DNA of 64,000 nucleotides from positions 1-64,000 of the forward strand of contig CACHSP010000004.1 of NCBI GenBank assembly GCA_902582605.1, written 5' to 3'. Source of the DNA: an uncultured Pelagibacteraceae bacterium (GTDB taxonomy: Bacteria; Pseudomonadota; Alphaproteobacteria; Pelagibacterales; Pelagibacteraceae). The stretch's first letter is position 1, and each line of letters begins with the position of its first letter. Below are positions 41,457 to 49,875 of the stretch, one piece after another. Under the pieces are notes generated by a model. That model did not search any database, had not been told where the DNA came from, and saw only the letters and a program-made list of their open reading frames with translations. Both the position numbers and the translations under genes were made by a program.

Positions 41457-41933
41457 ATGAAAAATAACAAAGGTTTTACATTAATTGAATTATTAGTCGT
41501 AGTTGCAATTATTGGTATTCTAGCCGCTGTTGGAGTGGTTGCTTACAATGGTTACACTTCAAGTGCAAAAATAAATGCTACAAAATCTAACCAAGCATCA
41601 GTAATAAAATATATTGCTGCAGAGTTACAGAAATGTAACATGGGAAATACATTAGCTATGGATGATAATTTAACTTGTGCTAATAAAGGAACAGAAAATA
41701 CTGTGAGTGGTGCAGCAATAACTGCTTTAGCTAAGTTTAAAAATCCTTTTGCAACAGGAAGTGCAGCAGTTGTATCAGAATATACAACTCCAGAAGGTGC
41801 GAGTGCGGCTAAAAAAGAGGGATTTACTCTAGTTGTTGACGATGGACTTACAGTTACAATCACTTCATGTTTAACGGATGCATGTTCTGCAACTGCAGGA
41901 GATGAACTTAAAGAAACAGTTGATATTGAATAA
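41457..41933 (+). CDS. pilA: type IV pilin, probable major subunit
   Basis: Type IVa-like pilin of 158 residues. The leader MKNNKG is short, cleavage is after G6, and the mature chain starts FTLIELLVVVAIIGILAAVG with Glu at position 5. Two Cys pairs (KCNMGN / LTCANKG, and SCLTDACSA near the C terminus) could form disulfides, the latter a D-loop. The promoter and strong ribosome-binding site upstream suggest high expression, so I take this as the major subunit. It is followed 17 bp later by a second pilin and lies divergent to the STAS operon. Confidence 0.93.
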   Translation: MKNNKGFTLIELLVVVAIIGILAAVGVVAYNGYTSSAKINATKSNQASVIKYIAAELQKCNMGNTLAMDDNLTCANKGTENTVSGAAITALAKFKNPFATGSAAVVSEYTTPEGASAAKKEGFTLVVDDGLTVTITSCLTDACSATAGDELKETVDIE

Positions 41934-41950
41934 TTAATTTATTTAAAAAT

Positions 41951-42391
41951 ATGATTACCAAAAGCTCAGGATTTAGTTTAGTTGAGCTTTTGGTGGTCGT
42001 TGCAATTCTGGGAATTTTATCTGCAGTAAGTGTTATATCTTATAATGGATATGTTGCAGGGACGAAGGAAAAGTCTATGAAAGCTCTAATGCAGCAACTA
42101 TCATTAGCTCAAACAGAAGAATATTCTAACACAGGGAATTATTTTTTCTCTTCTACAGATGGTGAGTGCACTGCATCTGGAGAGTCAACCAAAGCTCTTG
42201 AAGAAGGTTTATTAGGCCGAAATCCATATAAGATAGAAGGAGATGATAAGAGAAGTCAAACCGGTAGGGAAATTGGTTTTGAAATGTGTATTTCCAAAAC
42301 AGGAGCATCTGATTACGTTATTTCAGCTCAAGAAATTGGTGGTTCTTGCAAGCTTACATTGACAAGAAGTGGAAACTTTACTCCTTGTTAA
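41951..42391 (+). CDS. second type IV pilin
   Basis: Type IVa-like pilin of 146 residues. Cleavage after G7, then FSLVELLVVVAILGILSAVS with Glu at mature position 5. The sequence C-terminal to the helix contains four Cys (ECTASG, EMCISK, GSCKLT, TPC at the very end) that could make two disulfides. It resembles the first pilin in its N-terminal helix and length, so it arose by duplication and then diverged. It may be a second major pilin or a minor subunit. It has no strong ribosome-binding site, which suggests lower expression than its neighbour. Confidence 0.9.
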   Translation: MITKSSGFSLVELLVVVAILGILSAVSVISYNGYVAGTKEKSMKALMQQLSLAQTEEYSNTGNYFFSSTDGECTASGESTKALEEGLLGRNPYKIEGDDKRSQTGREIGFEMCISKTGASDYVISAQEIGGSCKLTLTRSGNFTPC

Positions 42392-42392
42392 A

Positions 42393-42462
42393 ATCAAATT
42401 ATTAAAATCAATTTGATCACTTTGTTAATTGCTAGTTGAAATTTATTTGCTAGGTAATTAAC
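42393..42462. promoter_or_regulatory. symmetry elements upstream of the Amt-phosphatase gene
   Basis: The 74-bp gap between the second pilin and the Amt gene holds three nested repeats: an 8-bp inverted repeat ATCAAATT (42393-42400) / AATTTGAT (42410-42417), an outer inverted repeat GTTAATT (42424-42430) / AATTAAC (42456-42462), and a direct repeat TTGCTAG (42429-42435 and 42447-42453) 18 bp apart. It may be an operator, or partly a weak terminator of the pilin transcript. I recognise no known site such as NtrC's. Confidence 0.35.
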
Positions 42463-42465
42463 ATT

Positions 42466-44628
42466 ATGAATAATGATATGGCCCAAGAAGTAATAGATAT
42501 ATTAACAAGTAATATAGATACCTTATGGGTTATTGATTGTGCAATATTAGTTTTCATCATGCAGGCGGGTTTTATGTGTATGGAAACCGGTTTATCGAGA
42601 CATAAAAATAGTATTAACGTTGCTTTAAAAAATGCAGCAGATTTTGGTGTCTCTGTTGTTATCTTTTGGATATTTGGCTTTGGTTTGATGTTTGGTACTT
42701 CCTACAATGGATTTTTTGGTACTGATTTATTTTTCTTTAAAACAGATAAAGCGGAGTACATGACTTATTTTGTTTTCCAGGCAATGTTTGTTGCAACAGC
42801 TGCAACTATTATTTCTGGTGCAGTTGCAGAAAGAATGAAATTTAATGGCTATCTTATTATGACAGTTTTAGCTACTGGAGTAATTTACCCAATCGTTGGA
42901 CATTGGGCCTGGTCCTCAAGTTATCTTTCTAAATATGAAGCAGTGGATCAGCTTTTAGCAATAACAGGAACTGTTAAAACTACTGGTTGGTTATCAGATT
43001 TAGGCTTTGTTGATTTTGCTGGGAGCACCATTGTTCATTCAGTTGGTGGATGGATTGCATTAGCAGCAGTAATTATTTTAGGACCAAGAATTGGAAAATA
43101 TTCAGAGGCTAATAAAGGAAAGTTTACGGGCTCTAGTTTTCCTTTGGCAGTCTTAGGTACACTTATTTTATGGTTTGGTTGGTTTGGTTTTAATGGAGGA
43201 AGTAATGGTGCAATGGATGATGCGGTTCCTTTAATTTTAATCAATACTTTCTTAGCAGCAGCTTTTGGTTTATTAACTGGATTAGGTATTTCATATTTAA
43301 GATTTAAAAAGCCAGATCCATTTTATATCATTTTAGGTCCTCTAGCTGGTTTAGTTGCAATTACAGCAGGTTGTAATTCAATGACTTCAGTTACCTCGAT
43401 CTTTGTTGGGATTATAGGTGCAATTGTTGCAATTATTGTAAACGAAATATTAAATAAATTTGAAATTGACGATGTTGTTGGAGCGGTACCAGTTCACTTA
43501 GCTGCAGGGGTTTGGGGAACTCTAGCAGTTGGTTTATTTAGCGATTTAAGTATTTTAGATACAGGTCTTGATAGATTTTCTCAAATAAAAATTCAGTTAA
43601 TTGGTATCATTTCGATTGGTGCATTTACATTTATATCTTCATTTATAATTTTAAGTCTTTTTAATAAATTTTATCCATTAAGAGTAAGCCCAGTTCAAGA
43701 AGAATTAGGTTTAAATATTGCAGAACATAATGCTGTATCAATTGAGCATGATTTAATTACTATTTTAGATAAACAATCAGAGTCTGGCGATCTCAAAATA
43801 AGAGGACCACAAGATCCGTTTACTGCTGGGGGTGTGATTGGTCTTTATTATAACAAGCTTATGAGCAAACTTGAGACAAGCGAGGATGAAAAAAATAAGT
43901 GGCGAGAAAGAATTTCAAAAGAGGTAAAACTTGCTGTCAAAGTTCAAGAAAATTTTTTACCAAAAAGAAATTTAAAAAACTATCCAGTACATGGAATTAA
44001 TATTGCAGCAAGAGAGGTTTCCGGAGATTTTTTTAGTTTTTACCCACACAATGATAGTATTTATTTTATTATTGCAGATGTGGCTGGCAAAGGAATTCAT
44101 GCAGGCATGGTTATGGCAAAAGCATCAACTTTATTTGAAGTTTTAGCTCAATCAAAAGTTGATCCAGATGAAATAGTTTTTCACATGAACAACGATTTAA
44201 ATAATACTAAAACTGCCGGTATGTTTGTCACCTCCATTGTAGGAGAATATAATTTAATTACTGATGAAATTAGATGGGTCAATGCGGGTCATCAACCTGC
44301 AATTTTAAGAAACGGACAAGGTAAATATGATCAGTTTGAAAGTTCAGCACCTCCATTAGGTGTTATAAAGCAAAAAGATAAAACTATTTATAATATTCAT
44401 AAAACAAAATTAAATGGCTCAAGATTTTATGCTTTTACTGATGGATTGTCAGAAAGCTTAAATGATAAAGGTGAGGAGATAGGGATTGATGGTTCAATTG
44501 GTATCATCGAGCAAAACTATAATAAAGATACAGTTAAACAATTAGACAGCATTACTCAATCTGTAATAGGAACCAGCCAAAATAGAAAATTATCTGATGA
44601 CTTAACATTAATAAGTATTGGAAAATAA
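42466..44628 (+). CDS. ammonium transporter (Amt) fused to PP2C/SpoIIE phosphatase
   Basis: A 720-residue two-part protein. Residues about 15-405 are a complete Amt/Mep channel with eleven membrane helices: GHWAWSS (145-151), DFAGSTIVHSVGG (183-195) holding the ammonium-site D183 and first pore His H191, and VPVHLAAGVWGTLAVG (341-356) with the second pore His H344. Residues about 405-480 are a linker, and 490-720 a SpoIIE-type phosphatase with metal Asp residues in EVSGDFF (D521), ADVAGKG (D538), FTDGLSE (D659) and SDDLT. The likely role is to sense ammonium and set STAS phosphorylation. Amt sensors fused to kinases or cyclases are known; this output is different. All key residues of both parts are intact. 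Confidence 0.92.
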   Translation: MNNDMAQEVIDILTSNIDTLWVIDCAILVFIMQAGFMCMETGLSRHKNSINVALKNAADFGVSVVIFWIFGFGLMFGTSYNGFFGTDLFFFKTDKAEYMTYFVFQAMFVATAATIISGAVAERMKFNGYLIMTVLATGVIYPIVGHWAWSSSYLSKYEAVDQLLAITGTVKTTGWLSDLGFVDFAGSTIVHSVGGWIALAAVIILGPRIGKYSEANKGKFTGSSFPLAVLGTLILWFGWFGFNGGSNGAMDDAVPLILINTFLAAAFGLLTGLGISYLRFKKPDPFYIILGPLAGLVAITAGCNSMTSVTSIFVGIIGAIVAIIVNEILNKFEIDDVVGAVPVHLAAGVWGTLAVGLFSDLSILDTGLDRFSQIKIQLIGIISIGAFTFISSFIILSLFNKFYPLRVSPVQEELGLNIAEHNAVSIEHDLITILDKQSESGDLKIRGPQDPFTAGGVIGLYYNKLMSKLETSEDEKNKWRERISKEVKLAVKVQENFLPKRNLKNYPVHGINIAAREVSGDFFSFYPHNDSIYFIIADVAGKGIHAGMVMAKASTLFEVLAQSKVDPDEIVFHMNNDLNNTKTAGMFVTSIVGEYNLITDEIRWVNAGHQPAILRNGQGKYDQFESSAPPLGVIKQKDKTIYNIHKTKLNGSRFYAFTDGLSESLNDKGEEIGIDGSIGIIEQNYNKDTVKQLDSITQSVIGTSQNRKLSDDLTLISIGK

Positions 44629-44688
44629 GAGTAATTTTAAAAATTAATTAATTGAAAAAAACAACAAACTTAATATCTTTTGAATTTT

Positions 44689-45993
44689 ATGTTTTTGTAT
44701 TTAGTGAGATTTAAACTATTTTTAATTTCAACAATTCTGTTGATTTCGACATCTGCATTTTCTTCAGAAAAAAACATTACTTATATGCAAATCTTACAGG
44801 ATCCAAATAACTTAGATTTAAATTTAAAATATGCACAGCAACAAGGAAAAGTTGGAAATTTTAAACAAACAATTTCAACACTTGAAAGATTGAATATGCT
44901 TTATCCAGACAATGTTGAAATAAAATTATATTTGTTATCTGTTTTAGTCCAAGTCGACTCTCCAGAAAAAGCTAACACGATTATTGAAGATATGAAATTA
45001 AGAAGAGATCTTTCTGCAGAGGACTTAGAAACTTTACAAGAAATTGAGGAAGAGTTAAAAGATCGTGAACCGAGTTTGTGGAATTTAACAGCAGATGTTG
45101 GTTTTGGAGCTACATTCTCTAATAACGTTAATAGTGTTTCAAAAAATAGATTGAAACTAGATGAAGACTCAGTGGCTGCTTTTACATCTGCAATGCATGA
45201 TAGGACTGAAAGTGCATCATTAGGAATAACTGCAACAAGACCTATTGGTGAAGAGTCTTCATTATTGTTTAATTTTGGTCATACCACATCTAATCAATAT
45301 CAAGAGGCAGATGATGATTTTCAAAGCTATGGTTTAACAATTGGTCTTGATACTACTTTAGGTAATCAAAGTTTAAGTCCTTACTTGATTATGAGTAAGA
45401 CTGATGCACAACATGACGCGGATAGTTTTTCTATGATGGTTGGAGTAGGAGGTTTTTTTACAGTTGGAGAGAGACATTCTTTTAGTTATGGATATTCTTA
45501 CTCAGACTCTAAAGCAAATCGTAATTCATCCGACCTTACTGCAGATGAAACTAATTCGATTGGTCATACCTATAATTTTGGATATGATTTAATTTTAACT
45601 CCAATAATTTCTAGTTCACTCAGTTTAGGTTATAGTGATAGTGATGCGAAAGTTGACGCAGGAAATGATTATGAAACATATGAATTTGGATTAGGTTTAA
45701 ATTTTGCATTTCCTTGGGCTTATATAGCATGGAGTGCCTCAACAAGTTTCAATGATTATAAAGTTGCAGACTCTTCAGTAACCTCAGCTAAGTTGAGATC
45801 TGATAATGCAACTACAACTGATTTAATGATTACTAAAGCTATAGGAGATATTTTTCCAGCAATTGATCCAAACAGAACACTCTTTATAAATTTATCGTAT
45901 GAAAAAACGTTTTCCGAGGCAAACATTATGAACTACGATTATTTAGCCGATTCCTTTGCATTAAGTTTTTCTAAGGCTTTAAGACTTAATTAA
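44689..45993 (+). CDS. outer-membrane barrel protein with N-terminal TPR-like region
   Basis: With the ATG at 44689 the product has 434 residues: a signal peptide (about 1-26, ending AFS), a helical TPR-like region (about 35-115, containing LNLKYAQQQGKVGNFKQTIST) and from about residue 120 a beta barrel of roughly 14 strands (for example SLGITATRPIGEESSLLFNFG). An in-frame TTG at 44680 would add three residues. The layout recalls surface lipoprotein assembly modifier-type or DUF560 porins, but I cannot assign a function. The next genes encode a FecR protein and a CHASE2 phosphatase, which suggests one envelope-sensing module. Confidence 0.7.
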   Translation: MFLYLVRFKLFLISTILLISTSAFSSEKNITYMQILQDPNNLDLNLKYAQQQGKVGNFKQTISTLERLNMLYPDNVEIKLYLLSVLVQVDSPEKANTIIEDMKLRRDLSAEDLETLQEIEEELKDREPSLWNLTADVGFGATFSNNVNSVSKNRLKLDEDSVAAFTSAMHDRTESASLGITATRPIGEESSLLFNFGHTTSNQYQEADDDFQSYGLTIGLDTTLGNQSLSPYLIMSKTDAQHDADSFSMMVGVGGFFTVGERHSFSYGYSYSDSKANRNSSDLTADETNSIGHTYNFGYDLILTPIISSSLSLGYSDSDAKVDAGNDYETYEFGLGLNFAFPWAYIAWSASTSFNDYKVADSSVTSAKLRSDNATTTDLMITKAIGDIFPAIDPNRTLFINLSYEKTFSEANIMNYDYLADSFALSFSKALRLN

Positions 45994-46093
45994 TTGTTTT
46001 TTTCCTAAAATACCCTAAAAAATTACTCTTTTTTGACGTTCAATTTGAGCTTTTAAAGTTTATTTTTTTTATTTTTTTGTTAGTTTTACCTTA

Positions 46094-47350
46094 ATGAAAA
46101 AATTATTATCAGTTGTAACAGGTCTAATTTTTATGATCAGCACATGTGTTTTTGCTGAGGAAAAATTAACTATTGAAAAACAATTAGTTGGAATTGTCGG
46201 TGCAATTTCAGGGACTGTTAAAACTGAGACAAGAGAATTAAAAGCTGGTGATAAAATTTATCTTAATGAAACAATTGTTGCCGGCGCAGGATCTGGAACA
46301 CAGATTTTACTTTTAGATCAATCGACATTTACTATCGGTGAAGACTCAGAAGTTGTAATGGATACATTTATATTTGATCCTGCAACAAATGATGGAAAAA
46401 TAGTTGCGAGTGTTAAACAAGGAAGCTTAAAAGTAATCTCAGGTTTAATCAGTAAAAAAAATCCTGATAGTTTAACTGTAGAAGTGCCAGAGGGAACTCT
46501 TGGTTCAAGAGGAACAGAATTTCAAACAATCGTATCAAAAGGTAAAACTGATACTTTATTAATTGGCCCAGGAAAAAATAATACTTTAGGAATGAGACCA
46601 GGGGCAGTTTTAGTTGGAAACAATTTAGGTTCAACTTTACTTGATAATCCATACAGCATGGCGTCAATGACCAAAGGTAAAGCACCTGGACAAGCGAAAA
46701 AAATTACTAAAAACCAGTTAAAGAAATTTAATAAAAAGATGAAAGCTCTAAGAGTTGCTAAGCTCTCACCCGAAGAAAAGAAAGGTAAGAGAAAAGAAAT
46801 GAAAAAACAATTAAGAAAAGAGCTTAAGTCTATGGGTTTTGAAAAAGAAGAAATTAAATCTATTATTAAAGAAAATATTCAAAAAGATAAAGAGAAGAAA
46901 GTAGCTATTAAAAAAGAAAGAGCTGAGAAGAAAAAAGCTAAAAAGAAAAAAGCAAAAGCTGAAAAGAAAAAGAATAAAAAGAAAAAAGCTAAAAAGGTAG
47001 ATAAGAAAAAAGGTAAAAAGAAAAAAGCTACTAAAAAAGGTTCTAAAAAGAAAAAAGCAGTTAAGAAAAAAGAAGGTAAAAAGAAAAAAGCTACTAAGAA
47101 AAAAGCTACTAAAAAGAAAAAAGCTACTAAGAAAAAAGCTACTAAAAAGAAAAAAGCTGTGAAGAAAAAACCAGCTAAAAAGAAAAAGAAAGCAGTAAAG
47201 AAAAAAGTTAAGAAGAAAAAGAAAGTAGTTAAAAAGAAAAAACCTAAAAAGAAGATTAAGAAAAAAGTAGCGAAGAAAAGAAAGATCGTTAAAAAGAAAA
47301 GAGCAGCTAAAAAGAAAAGAGCTAAAAAGAAAAGAAGAAAAAAGAAGTAA
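46094..47350 (+). CDS. FecR-domain exported protein with long lysine-rich tail
   Basis: A 418-residue protein with a signal peptide (1-21, ending FA before EEK), a FecR domain at about 30-165 (VGAISGTVKTETRELKAGDK, TFTIGEDSEVVMDTF, EGTLGSRGTEFQT), a helical linker (about 200-270), and a tail to the C terminus made mainly of Lys with Ala, Thr and Val (KKKKATKKKATKKK type). The FecR domain suggests a periplasmic sensor or ligand-binding role. The tail is strongly cationic, like histone H1 or AlgP, but on an exported protein. It could bind peptidoglycan, LPS or DNA; none is shown. It lies between an outer-membrane barrel and a CHASE2 phosphatase gene. Confidence 0.8.
   Translation: MKKLLSVVTGLIFMISTCVFAEEKLTIEKQLVGIVGAISGTVKTETRELKAGDKIYLNETIVAGAGSGTQILLLDQSTFTIGEDSEVVMDTFIFDPATNDGKIVASVKQGSLKVISGLISKKNPDSLTVEVPEGTLGSRGTEFQTIVSKGKTDTLLIGPGKNNTLGMRPGAVLVGNNLGSTLLDNPYSMASMTKGKAPGQAKKITKNQLKKFNKKMKALRVAKLSPEEKKGKRKEMKKQLRKELKSMGFEKEEIKSIIKENIQKDKEKKVAIKKERAEKKKAKKKKAKAEKKKNKKKKAKKVDKKKGKKKKATKKGSKKKKAVKKKEGKKKKATKKKATKKKKATKKKATKKKKAVKKKPAKKKKKAVKKKVKKKKKVVKKKKPKKKIKKKVAKKRKIVKKKRAAKKKRAKKKRRKKK
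46918..47346 (+). repeat. imperfect tandem repeats coding for the lysine-rich tail
   Basis: Irregular repeats around AAGAAAAAAGCTACT encode Lys-Lys-Lys-Ala-Thr units. AAA and AAG codons alternate so that runs of A never exceed six bases in this stretch, as far as I can see. That would limit slippage of polymerase or ribosome. Copy number is likely to vary between strains. Confidence 0.8.
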
Positions 47351-47409
47351 TTAGCTAGTTCTTAATAAGTTTCATTTACATTACTTAAATTAGATATAAA
47401 TTTCACTTT

Positions 47410-49461
47410 GTGAAAGCTTTTGTACAAAAAAATTTAAATTATTTTTTTTTCTTAATTGTACTCACTTTATTAATTTTTCTAAAAATTTTAAATCCAGCAT
47501 TTATTAAGTCAGTTTCTTATTTAAGTTTTGATTTGTATCAAAAAATTTTTGCTGAAGAAAAAGAGAGTGAAGTAGTTATCATTGATATTGATGAACAAAG
47601 CCTTGGTAAGTTTGGACAATTTCCCTGGAATAGAACAGTTTTTGCAAAAATTCTTGATCAACTGAATACCGCAACCCCCAAAGCTATTGGTTTTGATATA
47701 TTCTTTACTGAAAAAGACAAACAGTCTCCTGAAGAAATTATTAAATCTTATAATTTAATCCCCTCAGATATTACTGAGTTGCAAAAATTAAAAGGTCCAG
47801 ATGATTTATTCGCAGAAAAATTAAAAGAGTCAAAATCAGTTATTGCAGTATTGGGTAGCAATGTCCCATCACATTCAAATTATGATCGAAAAGCCAAAGC
47901 AAGATTTCTTTCTAAAGGAGGTGAACCAAAACAATTTACATATTCTTACCCATTTTCTATAGGTTCATTAGAAAAATTAGAAAAAAATGTTCAGGGTCTT
48001 GGCTCAATTTCTTTTTTAGATCAGCTCGACGGAATTATTAGATCTTTACCATTAATTGTTCAATTTAATAAAAAGATATATCCAACAATGGGCTTAGAGA
48101 TGGTTCGAGTTGGATCCAAGCAAAAAAACATTTATGTAGAATTAAATGAGGTAGGAATAAATAGAATAAGCGCTAGACCCTATAAAGTAGAGTCTGATCC
48201 TAATGGTATTATTTGGATCAAATACAAAAAATCAAATAAAAAACAATATATTTCTGCAGGTGATGTCTATGATGGTAATTTTGAAAAAAGTTTTTTTGAA
48301 AATAAATATGTTTTAATTGGAGCTTCAGCTCAAGGCTTATTCGATTTAGTAAAAACTCCACTGGGTATTACAATACCTGGAGTAGAAGTTCATGCTAATG
48401 TTATTGAAAATATTTTAGACCAGTCTTATTTGATAAGAAATCCTAACACTTATATCTTTGAGCTTATATTTTCTATTATCATTGCCTTACTCACTTTTAT
48501 TTTATCGCAAAAAATTAAACCGAAATATAGTTTATCAATCTTCTTTGGCAATATTCTATTAATTATTATTATTGGTTTCTCTATTTATAAATTTAGATCA
48601 GAGTTAGTGGACTTTAGTTATCCAATTTTCATAGTAACTTTAACATTTTTGACCGGACTTTATTTTAGATTTATTGAGGAAAATAAAATGGCTTTAGCTA
48701 ATTTACAAAAAGAAGCTAAACTTTTAAAAGAACGAGAACTTGCCGCGGGAGTCCAAAAAAGCTTATTTCCAGATATTTCGAAATTTGAAAACTTTATTTT
48801 TGCTAAAAACGTTCCAGCAAGAGACGTATCTGGAGATTATTTTGATGTCGTAAGAGCAACACCTGAGGAATATTTTTTTACTTTAGCTGATGTATCTGGC
48901 AAAGGTGTTAAAGCTGGAATGTATATGGCAAAAGCATCCTCGATCTTTAGAACCTTAACTAATTTAAAATTTCCTTTAGAAAAAGTTGTCTTTGGTGTCA
49001 ATAATGAATTAGTGGAGGCAAAATTTAAAGGAATGTTTGTCACCGCTGTTTTTGGCAAATTAAATATTAAAACAGGGGAGCTGGTTTTTATTAATGCTGG
49101 TCATGAAAGCATTCTTACTTTTGGTGAAAATAAAGATTATGAATATATTAAATCAGATATGCCACCTATTGGTATCGTAAAATATTTTACCGAGTCGATG
49201 GTGAAATCTAATACTATTAATCTTAAAGATAAAACTTTTGTAGTTTATACAGATGGTGTAACTGAGGGTTATATGAAAAATGGTGAAGAGTTAGGAGCTG
49301 AGGGGGTGCAAAATATTATAAACGAAATGTCACAGGTTACACCAAAGTCTATAGTTGAAGCTATCGAAAAAGAGCTTAACTGGGGTGCAGAAAAGTTAAG
49401 GGATGACATCACTTGTATGGCAATAAACATTAATAATACTGAGTTGATAAAGAAGAAATAA
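47410..49461 (+). CDS. CHASE2-domain PP2C/SpoIIE-type phosphatase
   Basis: Transmembrane sensor phosphatase of 683 residues. An N-terminal membrane helix (about 11-28) leads to a periplasmic CHASE2 domain at about 40-345 (EVVIIDIDEQSLGKFGQFPW, KAIGFDIFFTE, and PGVEVHANVIENIL near the end). Three membrane helices follow (about 348-366, 372-394, 402-420), then a coiled coil and a SpoIIE phosphatase at 445-675 with metal Asp residues in DVSGDYFDV (D476), ADVSGKG (D494), YTDGVTE (D615) and RDDIT. The start is GTG at 47410. FecR and CHASE2 genes are often neighbours in Proteobacteria, so the preceding FecR protein may be its ligand or co-sensor. It would act on the same STAS pool as the other two phosphatases. 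Confidence 0.92.
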   Translation: MKAFVQKNLNYFFFLIVLTLLIFLKILNPAFIKSVSYLSFDLYQKIFAEEKESEVVIIDIDEQSLGKFGQFPWNRTVFAKILDQLNTATPKAIGFDIFFTEKDKQSPEEIIKSYNLIPSDITELQKLKGPDDLFAEKLKESKSVIAVLGSNVPSHSNYDRKAKARFLSKGGEPKQFTYSYPFSIGSLEKLEKNVQGLGSISFLDQLDGIIRSLPLIVQFNKKIYPTMGLEMVRVGSKQKNIYVELNEVGINRISARPYKVESDPNGIIWIKYKKSNKKQYISAGDVYDGNFEKSFFENKYVLIGASAQGLFDLVKTPLGITIPGVEVHANVIENILDQSYLIRNPNTYIFELIFSIIIALLTFILSQKIKPKYSLSIFFGNILLIIIIGFSIYKFRSELVDFSYPIFIVTLTFLTGLYFRFIEENKMALANLQKEAKLLKERELAAGVQKSLFPDISKFENFIFAKNVPARDVSGDYFDVVRATPEEYFFTLADVSGKGVKAGMYMAKASSIFRTLTNLKFPLEKVVFGVNNELVEAKFKGMFVTAVFGKLNIKTGELVFINAGHESILTFGENKDYEYIKSDMPPIGIVKYFTESMVKSNTINLKDKTFVVYTDGVTEGYMKNGEELGAEGVQNIINEMSQVTPKSIVEAIEKELNWGAEKLRDDITCMAININNTELIKKK

Positions 49462-49524
49462 TTTGAAACCCAAATTGAATAAATTGATTATTTAAATTTT
49501 TTCAATTTTATGTAGATTACTCAT

Positions 49525-49815
49525 GTGAAACGAATCTTTTTATTAATAGTATTACTACCTATTTTGAGTAATTGTACTCAATATTCAGCAATGATTAGCC
49601 CTGCTTTAACTCTAGCCCATACAGGCAATATTGCTCAAGCAACAACTTCTTTATCAAGTTCTTTAGCAATCAACGGAGTTAAAAAAGAATATACTAATAA
49701 TTTAGAAGCAGAAAGGATTTGTCCCACTTTTCATTCATCAGAATTAAATGCAATCTTTTTTGAGACTATAGAACATACAGGTTGCTACTACGATCCCCTT
49801 AGTATTCTTCGATAA
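49525..49815 (+). CDS. small lipoprotein of unknown function
   Basis: A 96-residue product with a lipoprotein signal: MKR, hydrophobic residues 4-14 and lipobox LSNC with C17. The mature part is short, with a segment LAHTGNIAQATTSLSSSLAIN and three more Cys. The start is GTG at 49525; no ATG precedes the signal. It lies 63 bp after the CHASE2 phosphatase gene and before two autotransporter paralogues. I do not recognise the family. Confidence 0.65.
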   Translation: MKRIFLLIVLLPILSNCTQYSAMISPALTLAHTGNIAQATTSLSSSLAINGVKKEYTNNLEAERICPTFHSSELNAIFFETIEHTGCYYDPLSILR

Positions 49816-49875
49816 TTCTTAGTTTTTTCTAATTTTATTTTTGACATTGATTTTTGAAGTTTATAAAATTTTATA

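Noticed and set aside
46918-47346. Slippery A AAA AAG frameshift sites in the lysine-rich tail
   Set aside because: The A6-G runs here are mostly in phase AAA AAA G, not A AAA AAG, and there is no stop or alternative frame product to suggest programmed shifting.
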